Below, piece after piece: positions 37,873 through 47,299 of a stretch of 64,000 nucleotides of DNA. The DNA lies in NCBI GenBank assembly GCA_947495075.1, contig CANLXH010000002.1:372001-436000 (forward strand), given 5' to 3'. The translations under genes were made by a program, and so were the position numbers. This DNA is from an uncultured Croceitalea sp. Lineage in GTDB: Bacteria; Bacteroidota; Bacteroidia; Flavobacteriales; Flavobacteriaceae. The notes beneath the pieces were generated by a model. The model did no database searches, was not told the DNA's origin, and saw only the letters and a list, made by a program, of their open reading frames with translations. Numbering within the stretch: the stretch's first letter is position 1; each line of letters opens with the position of its first letter.

Positions 37873-38670
37873 ATGGATACAAATCATATTACAGATTTAC
37901 TTCCGGATTATTTGGATAAGGCTTTATCAGATTCCGAAAACAATAAAGTAGAATCACATCTTAAAACTTGTGTTTCCTGCAATCAGGAGTTAGAAGAGTA
38001 CAAATCTCTTTTTACAGATTTTCAAAAAGAAGAATTGATAAAACCATCCATAGAACTACATAAAAACTTTGAAGCCCTTTTGGCCACAGAAAAAAAGAAT
38101 TTAGTAAAAGTGGTTTCGTTAGAAAATCCTAAAAAAAGTACTCCCAGAAACTGGTTTTATAATAGTATGAAAATAGCTGCGAGTGTTGCTTTACTCATAG
38201 CTGCATTTGTTGGCGGGCGTTACTTTCAGAATCAAGAAACACAACAAGAAATAGCATTGATAGAAAATGAGAGTTTAGAGTTAAAGCAAACTACTATGAT
38301 TTCTCTTATGGAAAACCAATCTGCTAGTAAACGTATACAAGGTGTACAGTTTATTGAAGAATTTAAAGAACCAGATGAAGCTATAGTCAAAGCACTTGCA
38401 GATAGAATGCTTTTAGATGAAAACACTAATGTTCGTCTTACGGCAGCAGAAGCATTATCAAAATTCAATCATTCTAAACTTGTAAAACTGGCTTTTATTG
38501 AAGCTTTAGAAACCGAGAAAGACCCAAGTGTCCAAATTGCAATTATTCAAAATCTAGTAAAAACACAGGAGAAAAAAGCTGTAAAATCTATGCAAAAGTT
38601 ATTGGAACAAGAGGATACGCAACCTTTTATTAAAGAAGAAATTAATCAAGTATTATCAGAAATTATATAA
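37873..38670 (+). CDS. Anti-sigma factor with zinc-finger and HEAT-repeat domains
   Basis: 265 aa. The N-terminal anti-sigma zinc finger has HLKTCVSC, followed by one membrane helix (about residues 97-115). The C-terminal part (about 150-265) consists of HEAT-like helical repeats (IVKALADRMLLDENTNVRLTA type). It should hold the adjacent sigma factor at the membrane. The helical extracytoplasmic domain is probably the sensor. This fusion is less usual than plain zinc-finger anti-sigmas. Confidence 0.88.
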   Translation: MDTNHITDLLPDYLDKALSDSENNKVESHLKTCVSCNQELEEYKSLFTDFQKEELIKPSIELHKNFEALLATEKKNLVKVVSLENPKKSTPRNWFYNSMKIAASVALLIAAFVGGRYFQNQETQQEIALIENESLELKQTTMISLMENQSASKRIQGVQFIEEFKEPDEAIVKALADRMLLDENTNVRLTAAEALSKFNHSKLVKLAFIEALETEKDPSVQIAIIQNLVKTQEKKAVKSMQKLLEQEDTQPFIKEEINQVLSEII

Positions 38671-38689
38671 ACATCAAAAAACGAAAATC

Positions 38690-39442
38690 ATGAAATTTAT
38701 TACAACTATTTTATTTACGTGTGTCTTTGCCTTTAGTATGCAAGCACAATCAGACTACACCAAATCCTTAGGTGGGGTAGAATGGGTTAAGATTGAAACA
38801 AAATCTGGAGTCCGCATTAAAACCCATGATAAAAAGGAACTTTTAATCAAGGTTTCTGGAATGAAAAAAAGGTCGGAAAAAGCAAAAGGCTTAAAACTAG
38901 TTGGAGCTGGAGGCACAGATAATACCGATGTTGGTTTTTATGTAGTACAAGATGGTAATACTATGTTGGTTAAAAATCTTAGAAGGTCGGAAAATGCGGA
39001 AATTTTCCTTCCAAAAACACAAAACGTCTCTGTCACCAATTCTTGGCATGGCGATATTTATATTGAAGGGTTTTCTGGTGAAGTAGAGGCCAATGCAAAT
39101 CTAAATGGCGGTCTTAAAATGAAGAATCTGTCTGGCTCGGTAACTGCATATTCCTTAAACCAAGGAATACAAGTAGAGTTTGAAAAAATTAACCAGAATG
39201 CTCCAATAGTAATCCGCACCACAAATGGAGAGATAGATGTCACATTACCTTCTAGCACAGCTGCTGACCTTGAACTGAGCTCATGGAATGGGGAAATCTA
39301 CACCAATTTTGATTTAAAAAGACCCGATAAGAACGGTCTTAAATCTGTATCGGGTAAAAATATCAAAGGTGCAATTAATGGTGGTGGAGTAGGTATTAAA
39401 TTAAAATCTACAAATGGAACAATCTACTTAAGAAAAGAATAA
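38690..39442 (+). CDS. Secreted DUF4097-family beta-helix protein
   Basis: 250 aa with a signal peptide ending SMQAQ. It has the repeated short beta-strand pattern of DUF4097/putative adhesins (VEANANLNGGLKMKNLSG, TNGEIDVTLPSS, STNGTIYLRK). It is third in the sigma/anti-sigma operon and paralogous to the next gene. It is probably exported to the envelope; its function is unproven. Confidence 0.8.
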   Translation: MKFITTILFTCVFAFSMQAQSDYTKSLGGVEWVKIETKSGVRIKTHDKKELLIKVSGMKKRSEKAKGLKLVGAGGTDNTDVGFYVVQDGNTMLVKNLRRSENAEIFLPKTQNVSVTNSWHGDIYIEGFSGEVEANANLNGGLKMKNLSGSVTAYSLNQGIQVEFEKINQNAPIVIRTTNGEIDVTLPSSTAADLELSSWNGEIYTNFDLKRPDKNGLKSVSGKNIKGAINGGGVGIKLKSTNGTIYLRKE

Positions 39443-39464
39443 TTAAATCAAAAAACGAACAATC

Positions 39465-40178
39465 ATGAAAAATGTATCTACACTAATTTTATTGAGCTGT
39501 ATGTGTTTTACATCTGTCGCTGCACAAAAAATAATTGAAAAGAATTTTCAATACAAAAATCAATATATTGACTTAGACGTAAAATTTGCAAATAATATAG
39601 AAGTAAAGACTTGGGACAAAAACACAGTTTATTTTAAAGCACATGTATATACCGAGGACCCACAGTTTGAAGATTTCTATAGATTAAATATTGAAGAAAA
39701 AACAAATAGGATTGAGATTACCTCAGAAGCTGAAGCTGTTTTTAAGGCCTACCGCAAGGATTGCTTAGAAAAAAATCCAAGTAAGAAACGTAATTGTTAC
39801 AATACCGGGGATTTAACAGAATTTAATTATGTGCTATATGTACCAAATAATGCAAAGTTTAAAATCAGCAGTATTAATGGGGATCTAAAATCTGAAGTTA
39901 TTGAAGGGAATTTTACAGCAGACCTCATCAATGGGAATATTGATATTAAAAGATATTCTGGAGATTTAAGTTTGAGTACTATTAATGGAGAAATAGATTT
40001 AAAAATTGCAAATTCCAGTTTTGTTGCAGAAACCATACATGGTGATATTTATGCTAATGAAAGTTTAGATTTAGTAAGTCAAGATAAACATGTGGGCCGT
40101 AAAGTATGGAGTGAATCTTCATCTGCAAAAAATAGATTAAAACTAAACACCATTAATGGCAATATGTATTTGAGATAG
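39465..40178 (+). CDS. Secreted DUF4097-family beta-helix protein
   Basis: 237 aa with a signal peptide ending SVAAQ. DUF4097-type strands include INGDLKSEVIEGNF, LINGNIDIKRYSGDL and TINGNMYLR. It has the same ending as its upstream paralogue and a 22-nt gap from it. It is the last gene of the sigma operon, followed by the long hairpin at 40182-40250. Confidence 0.8.
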   Translation: MKNVSTLILLSCMCFTSVAAQKIIEKNFQYKNQYIDLDVKFANNIEVKTWDKNTVYFKAHVYTEDPQFEDFYRLNIEEKTNRIEITSEAEAVFKAYRKDCLEKNPSKKRNCYNTGDLTEFNYVLYVPNNAKFKISSINGDLKSEVIEGNFTADLINGNIDIKRYSGDLSLSTINGEIDLKIANSSFVAETIHGDIYANESLDLVSQDKHVGRKVWSESSSAKNRLKLNTINGNMYLR

Positions 40179-40181
40179 TAC

Positions 40182-40250
40182 AAATTCCTTCTCATATTCC
40201 AAACATTTTAGTATATTACAGAAAAATGTTTGGAATATGAGAAGGAATTT
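40182..40250. repeat. Perfect 27-bp inverted repeat covering a start codon
   Basis: Arms 40182-40208 and 40224-40250 are exact reverse complements, separated by 15 nt. The right arm contains the ATG (40237) and first codons of the lectin-like lipoprotein gene. In RNA this would be a very stable stem hiding the start codon. It could also end transcription of the sigma operon, although no T-run follows. Confidence 0.9.
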
Positions 40251-41058
40251 CTTCACTTATCTTGCCTTTATTGGAATTATTACTGTTTTTAGTTCGTGTG
40301 GATCAAATTCTGAATCATCAGATGCAAATTTGAGTAACCTAAATAGAATATCTGAAATCACAGTTTTGAATGTCTCTGGAATTATTAATAGAGAAACAAA
40401 TGAAATTTCTGTAATTGTTCCTGAGAATACAGATATTACTTCAATAGTTCCTACTATAAGTATTTCTAATGGAGCAACCATTAATCCCGCTTCTGAATCA
40501 GTCCAAGATTTCACCAATCCAATAACATATACTGTTACTGCAGAAGATGGTTCTACGGAGAGATTTGTCATTTCGGTTGCAACCGAAATTTACCCGTTTT
40601 CTAGTGAAGAAAAGCGATACGAATTAGTTAAAATAGAAATGTCATGGCCTGAAGCAGCTGCCTTCGCAGTTGAACGAGGAGGACATTTAGTTGAAATAAA
40701 CGATTCAAGAGAGCAAGGTTTGGTTGTAAATGCACTACAGGATGCAAATATTGTCCTCAGTTCATTATCCACTATAACTGAGGTTTGGCTGGGAGGCAGT
40801 GACATAAATGAAGACGGAACTTGGATATGGGATGGCGACAACGACGGTGTTGGCCCTCAGTTCTGGACTGGTGGTCCAGATGGGATGGTCGTAGATGACC
40901 TCTATAGCAACTGGGGGAATATTGAACCAGATGGGCAAGATTCTCAAAATGCACTCACTATATTACTTGTGGATTCGCCTTTAAATGATGCAAGACAATG
41001 GAATGATCGGGCTGAAGAATTTCATGCTTTGTTTTCCGTTATTGAATTTGAAGAATAA
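40237..41058 (+). CDS. Lipoprotein with C-type-lectin-like domain
   Basis: 273 aa. Lipoprotein signal (ITVFSSC), then an N-terminal beta domain of the DUF5018/Ig-like kind (SEITVLNVSGIINRETNEI, about residues 38-120). A C-type-lectin-like fold follows (about 125-270): SWPEAAAFAVERGGHLVEI, VWLGGSDINEDGTWIWDGD, NWGNIEPDG, RQWND. The EPD and WND motifs are those used for Ca2+ and sugar binding. It is probably a surface-exposed glycan-binding lipoprotein. Its translation start lies in the perfect hairpin just described. Confidence 0.85.
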   Translation: MRRNFFTYLAFIGIITVFSSCGSNSESSDANLSNLNRISEITVLNVSGIINRETNEISVIVPENTDITSIVPTISISNGATINPASESVQDFTNPITYTVTAEDGSTERFVISVATEIYPFSSEEKRYELVKIEMSWPEAAAFAVERGGHLVEINDSREQGLVVNALQDANIVLSSLSTITEVWLGGSDINEDGTWIWDGDNDGVGPQFWTGGPDGMVVDDLYSNWGNIEPDGQDSQNALTILLVDSPLNDARQWNDRAEEFHALFSVIEFEE

Positions 41059-41060
41059 TT

Positions 41061-41212
41061 GATACTTTTTGTGAGTTTAAAGAAGTGTACTCCATTAATG
41101 ATTTAGTAGATAATTTTAATGTAAAAAAAAGATAGAAATTCTTTCTAGTCAAGAAGCTTCATTTTATGGTTCTAGAGCAACTCAAAGGGTTATAAAAATA
41201 ACTACGTATTAA
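41061..41212 (+). pseudogene. C-terminal remnant of a TonB-receptor plug-type protein, frameshifted
   Basis: Reading 41061 onward gives FKEVYSINDLVDNFNVK. After a shift in a run of eight A at 41123-41130 it continues KIEILSSQEASFYGSRATQR then VIKITTY and stop. The pattern IEvL..xEAxxYGSRAxxxVIxITT is the end of the TonB plug domain. No upstream part is present, so this is a relic of a larger gene. Confidence 0.6.
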
Positions 41213-41219
41213 AATTAAT

Positions 41220-41732
41220 TTAAAATTTCTTTTCTTCTATTTTCAAATAAGAAACTTTAGCTTGCTGAGAAAGATATAAAGGTGATGTAACAAATAGCTT
41301 TTTGACTTGATTTTCCCAATCTCTAGCAACATTAAAGTAGCTAGAATTGTTTACAGCCATAATTTCATCACAATCTGGACAAGTGTGTTTATAATCTAGA
41401 AAATGATGTGCAAACTCGTGGAAAGCAACTACTTTGGTGATTTCTGGGTCCACTAAAGCCACCCAACTAATTAGGATATTTTCTATCTTGCCATTAGCAT
41501 CTCTAGTTACCATTCCCATTACGGTATTCCCTTCTTCTAAAGGTAAATTATTAGTGATATCGATATTTTTTAATTGAAATAATTTCTCATGATACTCAAT
41601 TCCATACCTATCACAATATTCAAAGAAGTCCTTTAATAGCGGTTGAAGTCTTCCATCTATATCAACAGTGTCTTGGGCTTGTAAAGAAACAGAAGATGTG
41701 AAAAGACACAATAATAACAGCTTAATTTTCAT
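41220..41732 (-). CDS. Putative secreted zinc metalloprotease-like protein
   Basis: 170 aa with a signal peptide ending SLQAQ. A zinc-binding HExxH is present in VAFHEFAHHFLDYKH, followed by a CPDC pair that could structure the site. It resembles small minimal gluzincin-like proteins of unknown substrate. No other domain is seen. It stands alone on the minus strand between the plug remnant and a DUF2141 gene. Confidence 0.65.
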   Translation of the reverse strand: MKIKLLLLCLFTSSVSLQAQDTVDIDGRLQPLLKDFFEYCDRYGIEYHEKLFQLKNIDITNNLPLEEGNTVMGMVTRDANGKIENILISWVALVDPEITKVVAFHEFAHHFLDYKHTCPDCDEIMAVNNSSYFNVARDWENQVKKLFVTSPLYLSQQAKVSYLKIEEKKF

Positions 41733-41845
41733 CTTGGTTGTGGTTTGGTGAAAAATGGTTCTGTTAGTGTCCTTCTAAAGAAACGCAGAATTATTGCTAT
41801 TATTTCTAATAAACTGTATTTTAACTTTTTATAAAGACTGTTTAT

Positions 41846-42253
41846 TTATAAAGAGACCGTAATCTTAGTGTCTTTTGCTACCTTAAAAACACATTCTTTA
41901 AAAGGTGGTGGTCCAAAAGTTTTCATCTTGGCATTGGAGAATGCTACCTTTTCTTTAGGTATGCCCAACCAATTAGTATCCAATTTATCGTTGCCATTCT
42001 CATCGTGAAAAATAGCCAAGGCATATTCACCCTCTGGCAAATCTTTAATTGCTATATGCGTGATACCTTTTTCTGCTATAATACTGTCACACTTAAATAC
42101 TTTGTCAAACTTTAAAAAACCTTCTTTAGAATTATAAACTGCCACGCTGATTTTTCCTTTGGAAGAAGGAACATCAAGAACATCTATAGCTATTTGGTTT
42201 TGGGCCAATGTTATTACTGGAAATAAAAAAAATAAAAATATTACTCTTATCAT
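41846..42253 (-). CDS. Secreted DUF2141 protein
   Basis: 135 aa with a signal peptide ending TLAQ. It carries the DUF2141 pattern: ISVAVYNSKEGFL, then LPEGEYALAIFHDENGNDKLD, a Ca2+-loop-like acidic segment, and GIPKEKVAFSNA. It is an exported beta-sandwich protein of unknown role. Confidence 0.85.
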   Translation of the reverse strand: MIRVIFLFFLFPVITLAQNQIAIDVLDVPSSKGKISVAVYNSKEGFLKFDKVFKCDSIIAEKGITHIAIKDLPEGEYALAIFHDENGNDKLDTNWLGIPKEKVAFSNAKMKTFGPPPFKECVFKVAKDTKITVSL

Positions 42254-42337
42254 AGTTTACTTGCTATCAACAATTATGCTAAACTTATTTTTTAACTAAA
42301 AAGTATACGAATTAAAAATAGTTTTAGATTTTAAATT

Positions 42338-42763
42338 CTAATTAACATTATCTTTTAACACAGTTAGTAAACTTTTATAAATTCTATCTGTTTCTATACT
42401 ATCCTTAAAATTCACAAATAGCTTTAACGAGTCGTGATGTACTATTCTTAGCTTCTGTTGTCTTAAATCGTCCACAAAAACATAGACCTTGGTGTCTGTT
42501 AATGAGTCTTTAAAAACACCCTTTTCTTTTGCCAGCCATGAGAACCCATTCTTACGTTCCATTTCTGGTAGCTTATCCACAAAGCTTAAACTATCGATAT
42601 CATCCAAAGGAATGCGCTGCTTATAAATTCCCGAAACTACTTGAAAGTTTCCTTCTTCAAATTTTGACCAGTTTTTGTAATGCAATACAAATGCCATAGT
42701 ACAAACTATAAGCGTAACTATAATAACTATATTCCAGAACCAGTTTTTCTTATTCTTTTTCAT
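42338..42763 (-). CDS. Hypothetical membrane-anchored protein
   Basis: 141 aa from ATG 42763 with a basic N-terminus (MKKNKKNW) and one membrane helix (about residues 10-28). A mixed alpha/beta domain outside the membrane follows. I recognise no family. It overlaps the 3' end of the S9 peptidase gene by 14 nt and is probably co-transcribed with it. Confidence 0.7.
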   Translation of the reverse strand: MKKNKKNWFWNIVIIVTLIVCTMAFVLHYKNWSKFEEGNFQVVSGIYKQRIPLDDIDSLSFVDKLPEMERKNGFSWLAKEKGVFKDSLTDTKVYVFVDDLRQQKLRIVHHDSLKLFVNFKDSIETDRIYKSLLTVLKDNVN

Positions 42764-44795
42764 TTTTTTTATCCGTTCTGTACTTATCAAACCAAGCAAC
42801 GGTGTGCGCAATTTTAGTAATTAAATTACTAGGTCTACTTGCTATACCATGACTAGCTCCTGGTATCTCCACCAGAACTGTCTCTTTCTTTCTAAGTTTT
42901 AAAGCATGGTACAATTGTTTGGCTTCGCTGGGCGGCGTTCGCAAATCATTCATGCCTACCATCACCATAGTTGGAGTCTCTATATTACCAACGAGTGAAA
43001 GTGGGGAAAATTTCCAATAGCCTTCAAAATTTTCCCAAGGTTGTCCTGGATATCTAGAATTGGCATACCCATAGTAATTATCTGCAACTAAAGTTTTACT
43101 AATCCAGTTCATTACAGGCTTAGCTACCACAGCAGCCTCAAAACGGTTATTTTTACCAATCATCCATGCAGCCATAATACCGCCAGCACTTCCACCAGTA
43201 ACAAACAATTGGTCTTCATGAGCTATTCCCATTTTTATACAATGGTCTACGCCGTCCATTGTATCATCATAGTCTTGACCTGGATAGTTGTTGAGTAATA
43301 AGTTTCCAAATTCTTCGCCATAACTGGTGCTTCCTCGTGCATTAGGGTAAAACACCACATAACCTTCAGAGGCATAAAGTTGCATTTCTATAGAAAAACG
43401 GTCCCCATAATTTAAAATTGGACCTCCATGGTTTTCTACCATAAAAGGATACTTTTTAGAAGCATCATAATTTGGTGGATAGACAACCCAACCCTGAATA
43501 TCTCGCCCATCAAAAGACGATTTATACCATACTTCTTCCACTTTTGCAAGTGTCTTATAATCAAGTAGTGCTTTATTTAAACTGGTAATCTTTCTTAGTA
43601 TTTTTTCTTTGGAATTAATAATCGCCAGTTCAGCTGGATAATTTGGTCTTGAGTGTGTGTAAGCAATAGTTCCGTTAGACGAAACACTATAAGAGCCACT
43701 CCCATATGGCCGTCCTAATGTTGTTCCTCCTCTATTATCTGCTAGTTTAGTTACTTTCCCAGAAAGAGAAACATGACCTATTTTACCATTTCCTTTATCA
43801 TCATAATTAAAATAAAGTCCCCCACTTTTAGCATCCCAATGTATACCCGAAATAGTACGGTCTAAAGTATTAGAAATAGATCTTTTATTACTTCCATCTA
43901 TATTCATTACATGTACTTTTCTAATCTGGTAAGCTTCGGACTTGTCTTCATATCCTAAATAAGCAATGTATTTCCCATCAGGTGACACCTGTGGGTCATA
44001 ATCCGGTCCATTTTTGTCTGTTAGCACATTAATTTTACCAGTAGTAACCTCAACCGAGTAAATCTCACTATTTCTAAAACGGTATTCCCAATCTTCAACT
44101 CGGTTTGCAGAAAAGTATATCCTGGAACCATCTTTAGCCCAAGAAAATATACCACGATGATGCCAATCTCCAGAGGTAATCTGCCTAGGTGCGCCACCAC
44201 TTGCTGGTATCGTAAAAATATGGTTAAAACCCGGTGTTATATAGCCTCGCCCGTCAGCTTCATGATACACCCTATCTGTAATCCTAGGAGCATCTGCCCA
44301 CTGTGCCCCTTTTGGCTTTTTGGGCATTTTAGCCAGTATCGGAGCAGATTGTGGTACATTCATAGAGAATGCTAATTCCCTCCCATCTGGCGACCATGTT
44401 AACGAACTAGGCGAAAAAGGTAATTGTGAAACCTTAGCGATTTTACCAGAAGCTACCCAATAGATATAAATTTCTGAGCCTTCATCTGTAGTACTGTTAA
44501 AGGCAATTCTATCTCCACTTGGTGACCATTTAGGACTGCTCTCACTAACCTCTCTAGAGGTAAGTTTTTGGTGTTTACTACCGTCTACTTTAATCATCCA
44601 AAGATTTCCCCAGGCACGGTCTTTCATTACATCAAAACCCATCCGGCGATATACCGCCCAATCACCATTTGGTGAAATCTGTGGGTCCTGTACATATTGC
44701 AAATCAAAAACATCTAAGTAAGAGAAGTTTGTTTTTTGAGCTGTATTGATTTGTAGGGATAATACTAAAATTAGGAACAACAGAAATCTACGCAT
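42750..44795 (-). CDS. S9-family prolyl-oligopeptidase-like serine peptidase
   Basis: 681 aa with a signal peptide (LLFLILVLSLQINTAQ). An N-terminal beta-propeller of TolB-like repeats (SPNGDWAVYRR, SPSGDRIAFNS, SPDGKYIAYLG) precedes a C-terminal alpha/beta hydrolase domain. The catalytic Ser is in TGGSAGGIMA, Asp in VGMNDLRTPP and His in PGASHGI. It resembles acylaminoacyl- or dipeptidyl-peptidases of the periplasm that trim peptides. Confidence 0.93.
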   Translation of the reverse strand: MRRFLLFLILVLSLQINTAQKTNFSYLDVFDLQYVQDPQISPNGDWAVYRRMGFDVMKDRAWGNLWMIKVDGSKHQKLTSREVSESSPKWSPSGDRIAFNSTTDEGSEIYIYWVASGKIAKVSQLPFSPSSLTWSPDGRELAFSMNVPQSAPILAKMPKKPKGAQWADAPRITDRVYHEADGRGYITPGFNHIFTIPASGGAPRQITSGDWHHRGIFSWAKDGSRIYFSANRVEDWEYRFRNSEIYSVEVTTGKINVLTDKNGPDYDPQVSPDGKYIAYLGYEDKSEAYQIRKVHVMNIDGSNKRSISNTLDRTISGIHWDAKSGGLYFNYDDKGNGKIGHVSLSGKVTKLADNRGGTTLGRPYGSGSYSVSSNGTIAYTHSRPNYPAELAIINSKEKILRKITSLNKALLDYKTLAKVEEVWYKSSFDGRDIQGWVVYPPNYDASKKYPFMVENHGGPILNYGDRFSIEMQLYASEGYVVFYPNARGSTSYGEEFGNLLLNNYPGQDYDDTMDGVDHCIKMGIAHEDQLFVTGGSAGGIMAAWMIGKNNRFEAAVVAKPVMNWISKTLVADNYYGYANSRYPGQPWENFEGYWKFSPLSLVGNIETPTMVMVGMNDLRTPPSEAKQLYHALKLRKKETVLVEIPGASHGIASRPSNLITKIAHTVAWFDKYRTDKKNEKE

Positions 44796-44968
44796 AAGAC
44801 TTACTTTTTAGGTGTTTTTAAAGGTAACTGAAAGTGCTCTTTTTGCCAAAAGCAAAATTAATATGCATTACTCCCTATATTTATGAGCAATACCAACCAT
44901 CATGATTATATTTTTTAAGACTGTTAGAGAAATAAAAAAAATATGCTAAATAGTTCTAGTTTTGACTT

Positions 44969-46522
44969 ATGATTAGAAACATCCAATTACGGATAAGTTT
45001 AAAAGAAGAAGGGCAGCCAGGAGGGTTAAAAACAAAAACCGCAAAGTATCTAGGCGTTTCTGAAGATGCAATTAAAATTAAAGTAGAACGCAAGTCTATT
45101 GATGCGCGTAAGCCTAATATTTATTTTAATTATAAACTGGAAGTTTATATCAATGAACCCATGCCCAAATCTGATGGATTTTCTTTTGAGTACAAAGATG
45201 TTTCTAATGCAAAACCCATACATATTGTAGGTTTTGGTCCAGCAGGTATGTGGGCAGCACTTAGGTGCCTAGAATTAGGATATAAACCTATAGTGCTAGA
45301 GCGTGGTAAAAATGTGCAAGATAGACGACGCGACCTTAAAGCGATTAATCAAGACCATAAAGTAAATCCAGATTCTAATTACTGTTTTGGTGAAGGTGGC
45401 GCTGGCACTTATTCTGATGGTAAATTGTATACCCGTAGTTTAAAAAGAGGCGATGTACGTCGGGTTTTTGAAAGCTTGGTTTTTCATGGTGCAACTGAGG
45501 AAATTTTGATAGATGCCCATCCTCATATCGGCACAAACAAACTACCCAAAATTGTTCAAAATATTCGAGAGACCATTATCAAGTTTGGTGGTGAAGTGCA
45601 TTTTAATACCAAAGTGACCAATTTTAAACTAAATGATAATCGCATTAATGCCATTATTCTAAACAATGAGAAAGAACTAGAAACACAACGTGTTATTTTA
45701 GCCACGGGCCATTCTGCTCGTGATATTTTTGAGTTGTTACACACAAAAAATATTGCTTTAAAAGCAAAGTCTTTTGCTATGGGAGTTCGTGTAGAGCATC
45801 CCCAGCATATCATAGATTCTATACAGTATCATTGCAATGGAGAACGCAGTCCCTTATTACCAGCAGCCGCGTACAGTTTGGTGCAACAAGTAAACAACCG
45901 CGGAGTATATTCCTTCTGTATGTGTCCAGGTGGCTTTATAGTTCCGGCAGCAACGGCAGAAAGTGAAGTTGTGGTGAATGGCATGTCACCTTCTAAAAGA
46001 AATAACCTGTATGCCAATTCAGGTATTGTTGTTGAAATTAATGTAGATGATGATTTGCCCAAATATGAACAGTTTGGTGCGTTAAAAGGTCTAGAATATC
46101 AAAAAAGTTTGGAGCGCTTGGCATTCACATCAGGTGGGAGAAGTCAAGTTGCACCAGCGCAAAGACTAACCGATTTTGTAGAAGGAAAAATATCACAAGA
46201 TTTGAATTCAACCTCATACCAGCCTGGCTTAAATTCGGCTCCTTTGCATTCGTTATTCCCCAAATTAATTGGCAGTCGTTTACGTAAAGGCTTCGCTCAA
46301 TTTGGTAAAAAAATGAAAGGGTATTATACGGAAGAAGCAAATATTGTTGGTGTAGAATCTAGAACCTCATCACCAATCACCATACCCAGAAATGAGAAAT
46401 TAGAACATCCAGAAATTAAAGGCCTATTCCCATGTGGTGAAGGTGGGGGTTATGCTGGAGGCATAGTATCGGCTGCTATGGATGGTGAACGTTGTGCCGA
46501 AGCTGCAATTATTGGATTATAA
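44969..46522 (+). CDS. FAD-dependent dehydrogenase of the COG2509 type
   Basis: 517 aa. An N-terminal domain of about 85 aa is followed by the dinucleotide-binding VGFGPAGMWAALRCLELG and the FAD motif VILATGHSARDIF. Conserved glycine-rich segments are FGEGGAGTYSDGKLYTR and PCGEGGGYAGGIVSAAMDG near the C-terminus. This matches the uncharacterised FAD dehydrogenases found across bacteria. The substrate is unknown. An SDR gene lies 8 nt downstream. Confidence 0.9.
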   Translation: MIRNIQLRISLKEEGQPGGLKTKTAKYLGVSEDAIKIKVERKSIDARKPNIYFNYKLEVYINEPMPKSDGFSFEYKDVSNAKPIHIVGFGPAGMWAALRCLELGYKPIVLERGKNVQDRRRDLKAINQDHKVNPDSNYCFGEGGAGTYSDGKLYTRSLKRGDVRRVFESLVFHGATEEILIDAHPHIGTNKLPKIVQNIRETIIKFGGEVHFNTKVTNFKLNDNRINAIILNNEKELETQRVILATGHSARDIFELLHTKNIALKAKSFAMGVRVEHPQHIIDSIQYHCNGERSPLLPAAAYSLVQQVNNRGVYSFCMCPGGFIVPAATAESEVVVNGMSPSKRNNLYANSGIVVEINVDDDLPKYEQFGALKGLEYQKSLERLAFTSGGRSQVAPAQRLTDFVEGKISQDLNSTSYQPGLNSAPLHSLFPKLIGSRLRKGFAQFGKKMKGYYTEEANIVGVESRTSSPITIPRNEKLEHPEIKGLFPCGEGGGYAGGIVSAAMDGERCAEAAIIGL

Positions 46523-46530
46523 ACAACATT

Positions 46531-47289
46531 ATGGAATTTAAAAATAAAAAAGTATTAATAACAGGAGGCTCCAGAGGCATTGGAAAAGCTACTGCCCTAG
46601 CCTTTGCCAAAAAAGGAGCAAAAGTGGGTATTAATTATAGAAGTAATACTCAAGAAGCACAGAAAACACTTGTCAAACTATCTGGCGAAGGACACCAGTT
46701 ATTTCAACAAGATATTTCAGAAAAAGAAGGTCCTGAAGCACTGATAAAGGCTTTTATCAATAATTTTGGCCAGTTAGATGTTTTGGTAAATAATGCCGGT
46801 ATTTCCATCTTTCATAAAATAGATGAAGTCGATTTTGAGCATTGGTCAAATGCGTGGGAAGGTACTTTTAAAACCAATCTTTTTGCGGTTTCTAATTTAT
46901 GTTATTGGGGAGCAAAAGCAATGATGAAAACAGGTGGTGGTCGTATTGTAAATATTTCATCACGAGGGGCATTTCGTGGTGAACCAACCAAACCAGCTTA
47001 TGGGGCTAGCAAAGCTGCATTGAATGCTATGAGCCAATCATTGGCAAAAGCTTTGGCTCCACATAAAATTTATATAGGTGTTGTAGCACCTGGTTTTACT
47101 GAAACTGAAATGGCTGCCATTACTCTAACTCCAACAGAACGTGAAAACCTATTACGAGAATCACCTTTTAAGCGTATGGCACAACCAGAAGAAGTAGCGC
47201 ATGCTGTACTATTTTTAGCATCTGAAGGTGCAGCATATTCTTCAGGAACTATAATTGATGTAAATGGAGCGAGTTATTTAAGGAGTTAA
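46531..47289 (+). CDS. Short-chain dehydrogenase/reductase (SDR)
   Basis: 252 aa classical SDR: TGGSRGIG cofactor motif, NNAGI, catalytic Ser in NISSRGAF and YGASK (YxxxK). It is FabG-like but the substrate is unknown. ATG 46531 places the fold start correctly and leaves an 8-nt gap from the FAD dehydrogenase gene. Confidence 0.93.
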   Translation: MEFKNKKVLITGGSRGIGKATALAFAKKGAKVGINYRSNTQEAQKTLVKLSGEGHQLFQQDISEKEGPEALIKAFINNFGQLDVLVNNAGISIFHKIDEVDFEHWSNAWEGTFKTNLFAVSNLCYWGAKAMMKTGGGRIVNISSRGAFRGEPTKPAYGASKAALNAMSQSLAKALAPHKIYIGVVAPGFTETEMAAITLTPTERENLLRESPFKRMAQPEEVAHAVLFLASEGAAYSSGTIIDVNGASYLRS

Positions 47290-47299
47290 CTTTACAACT

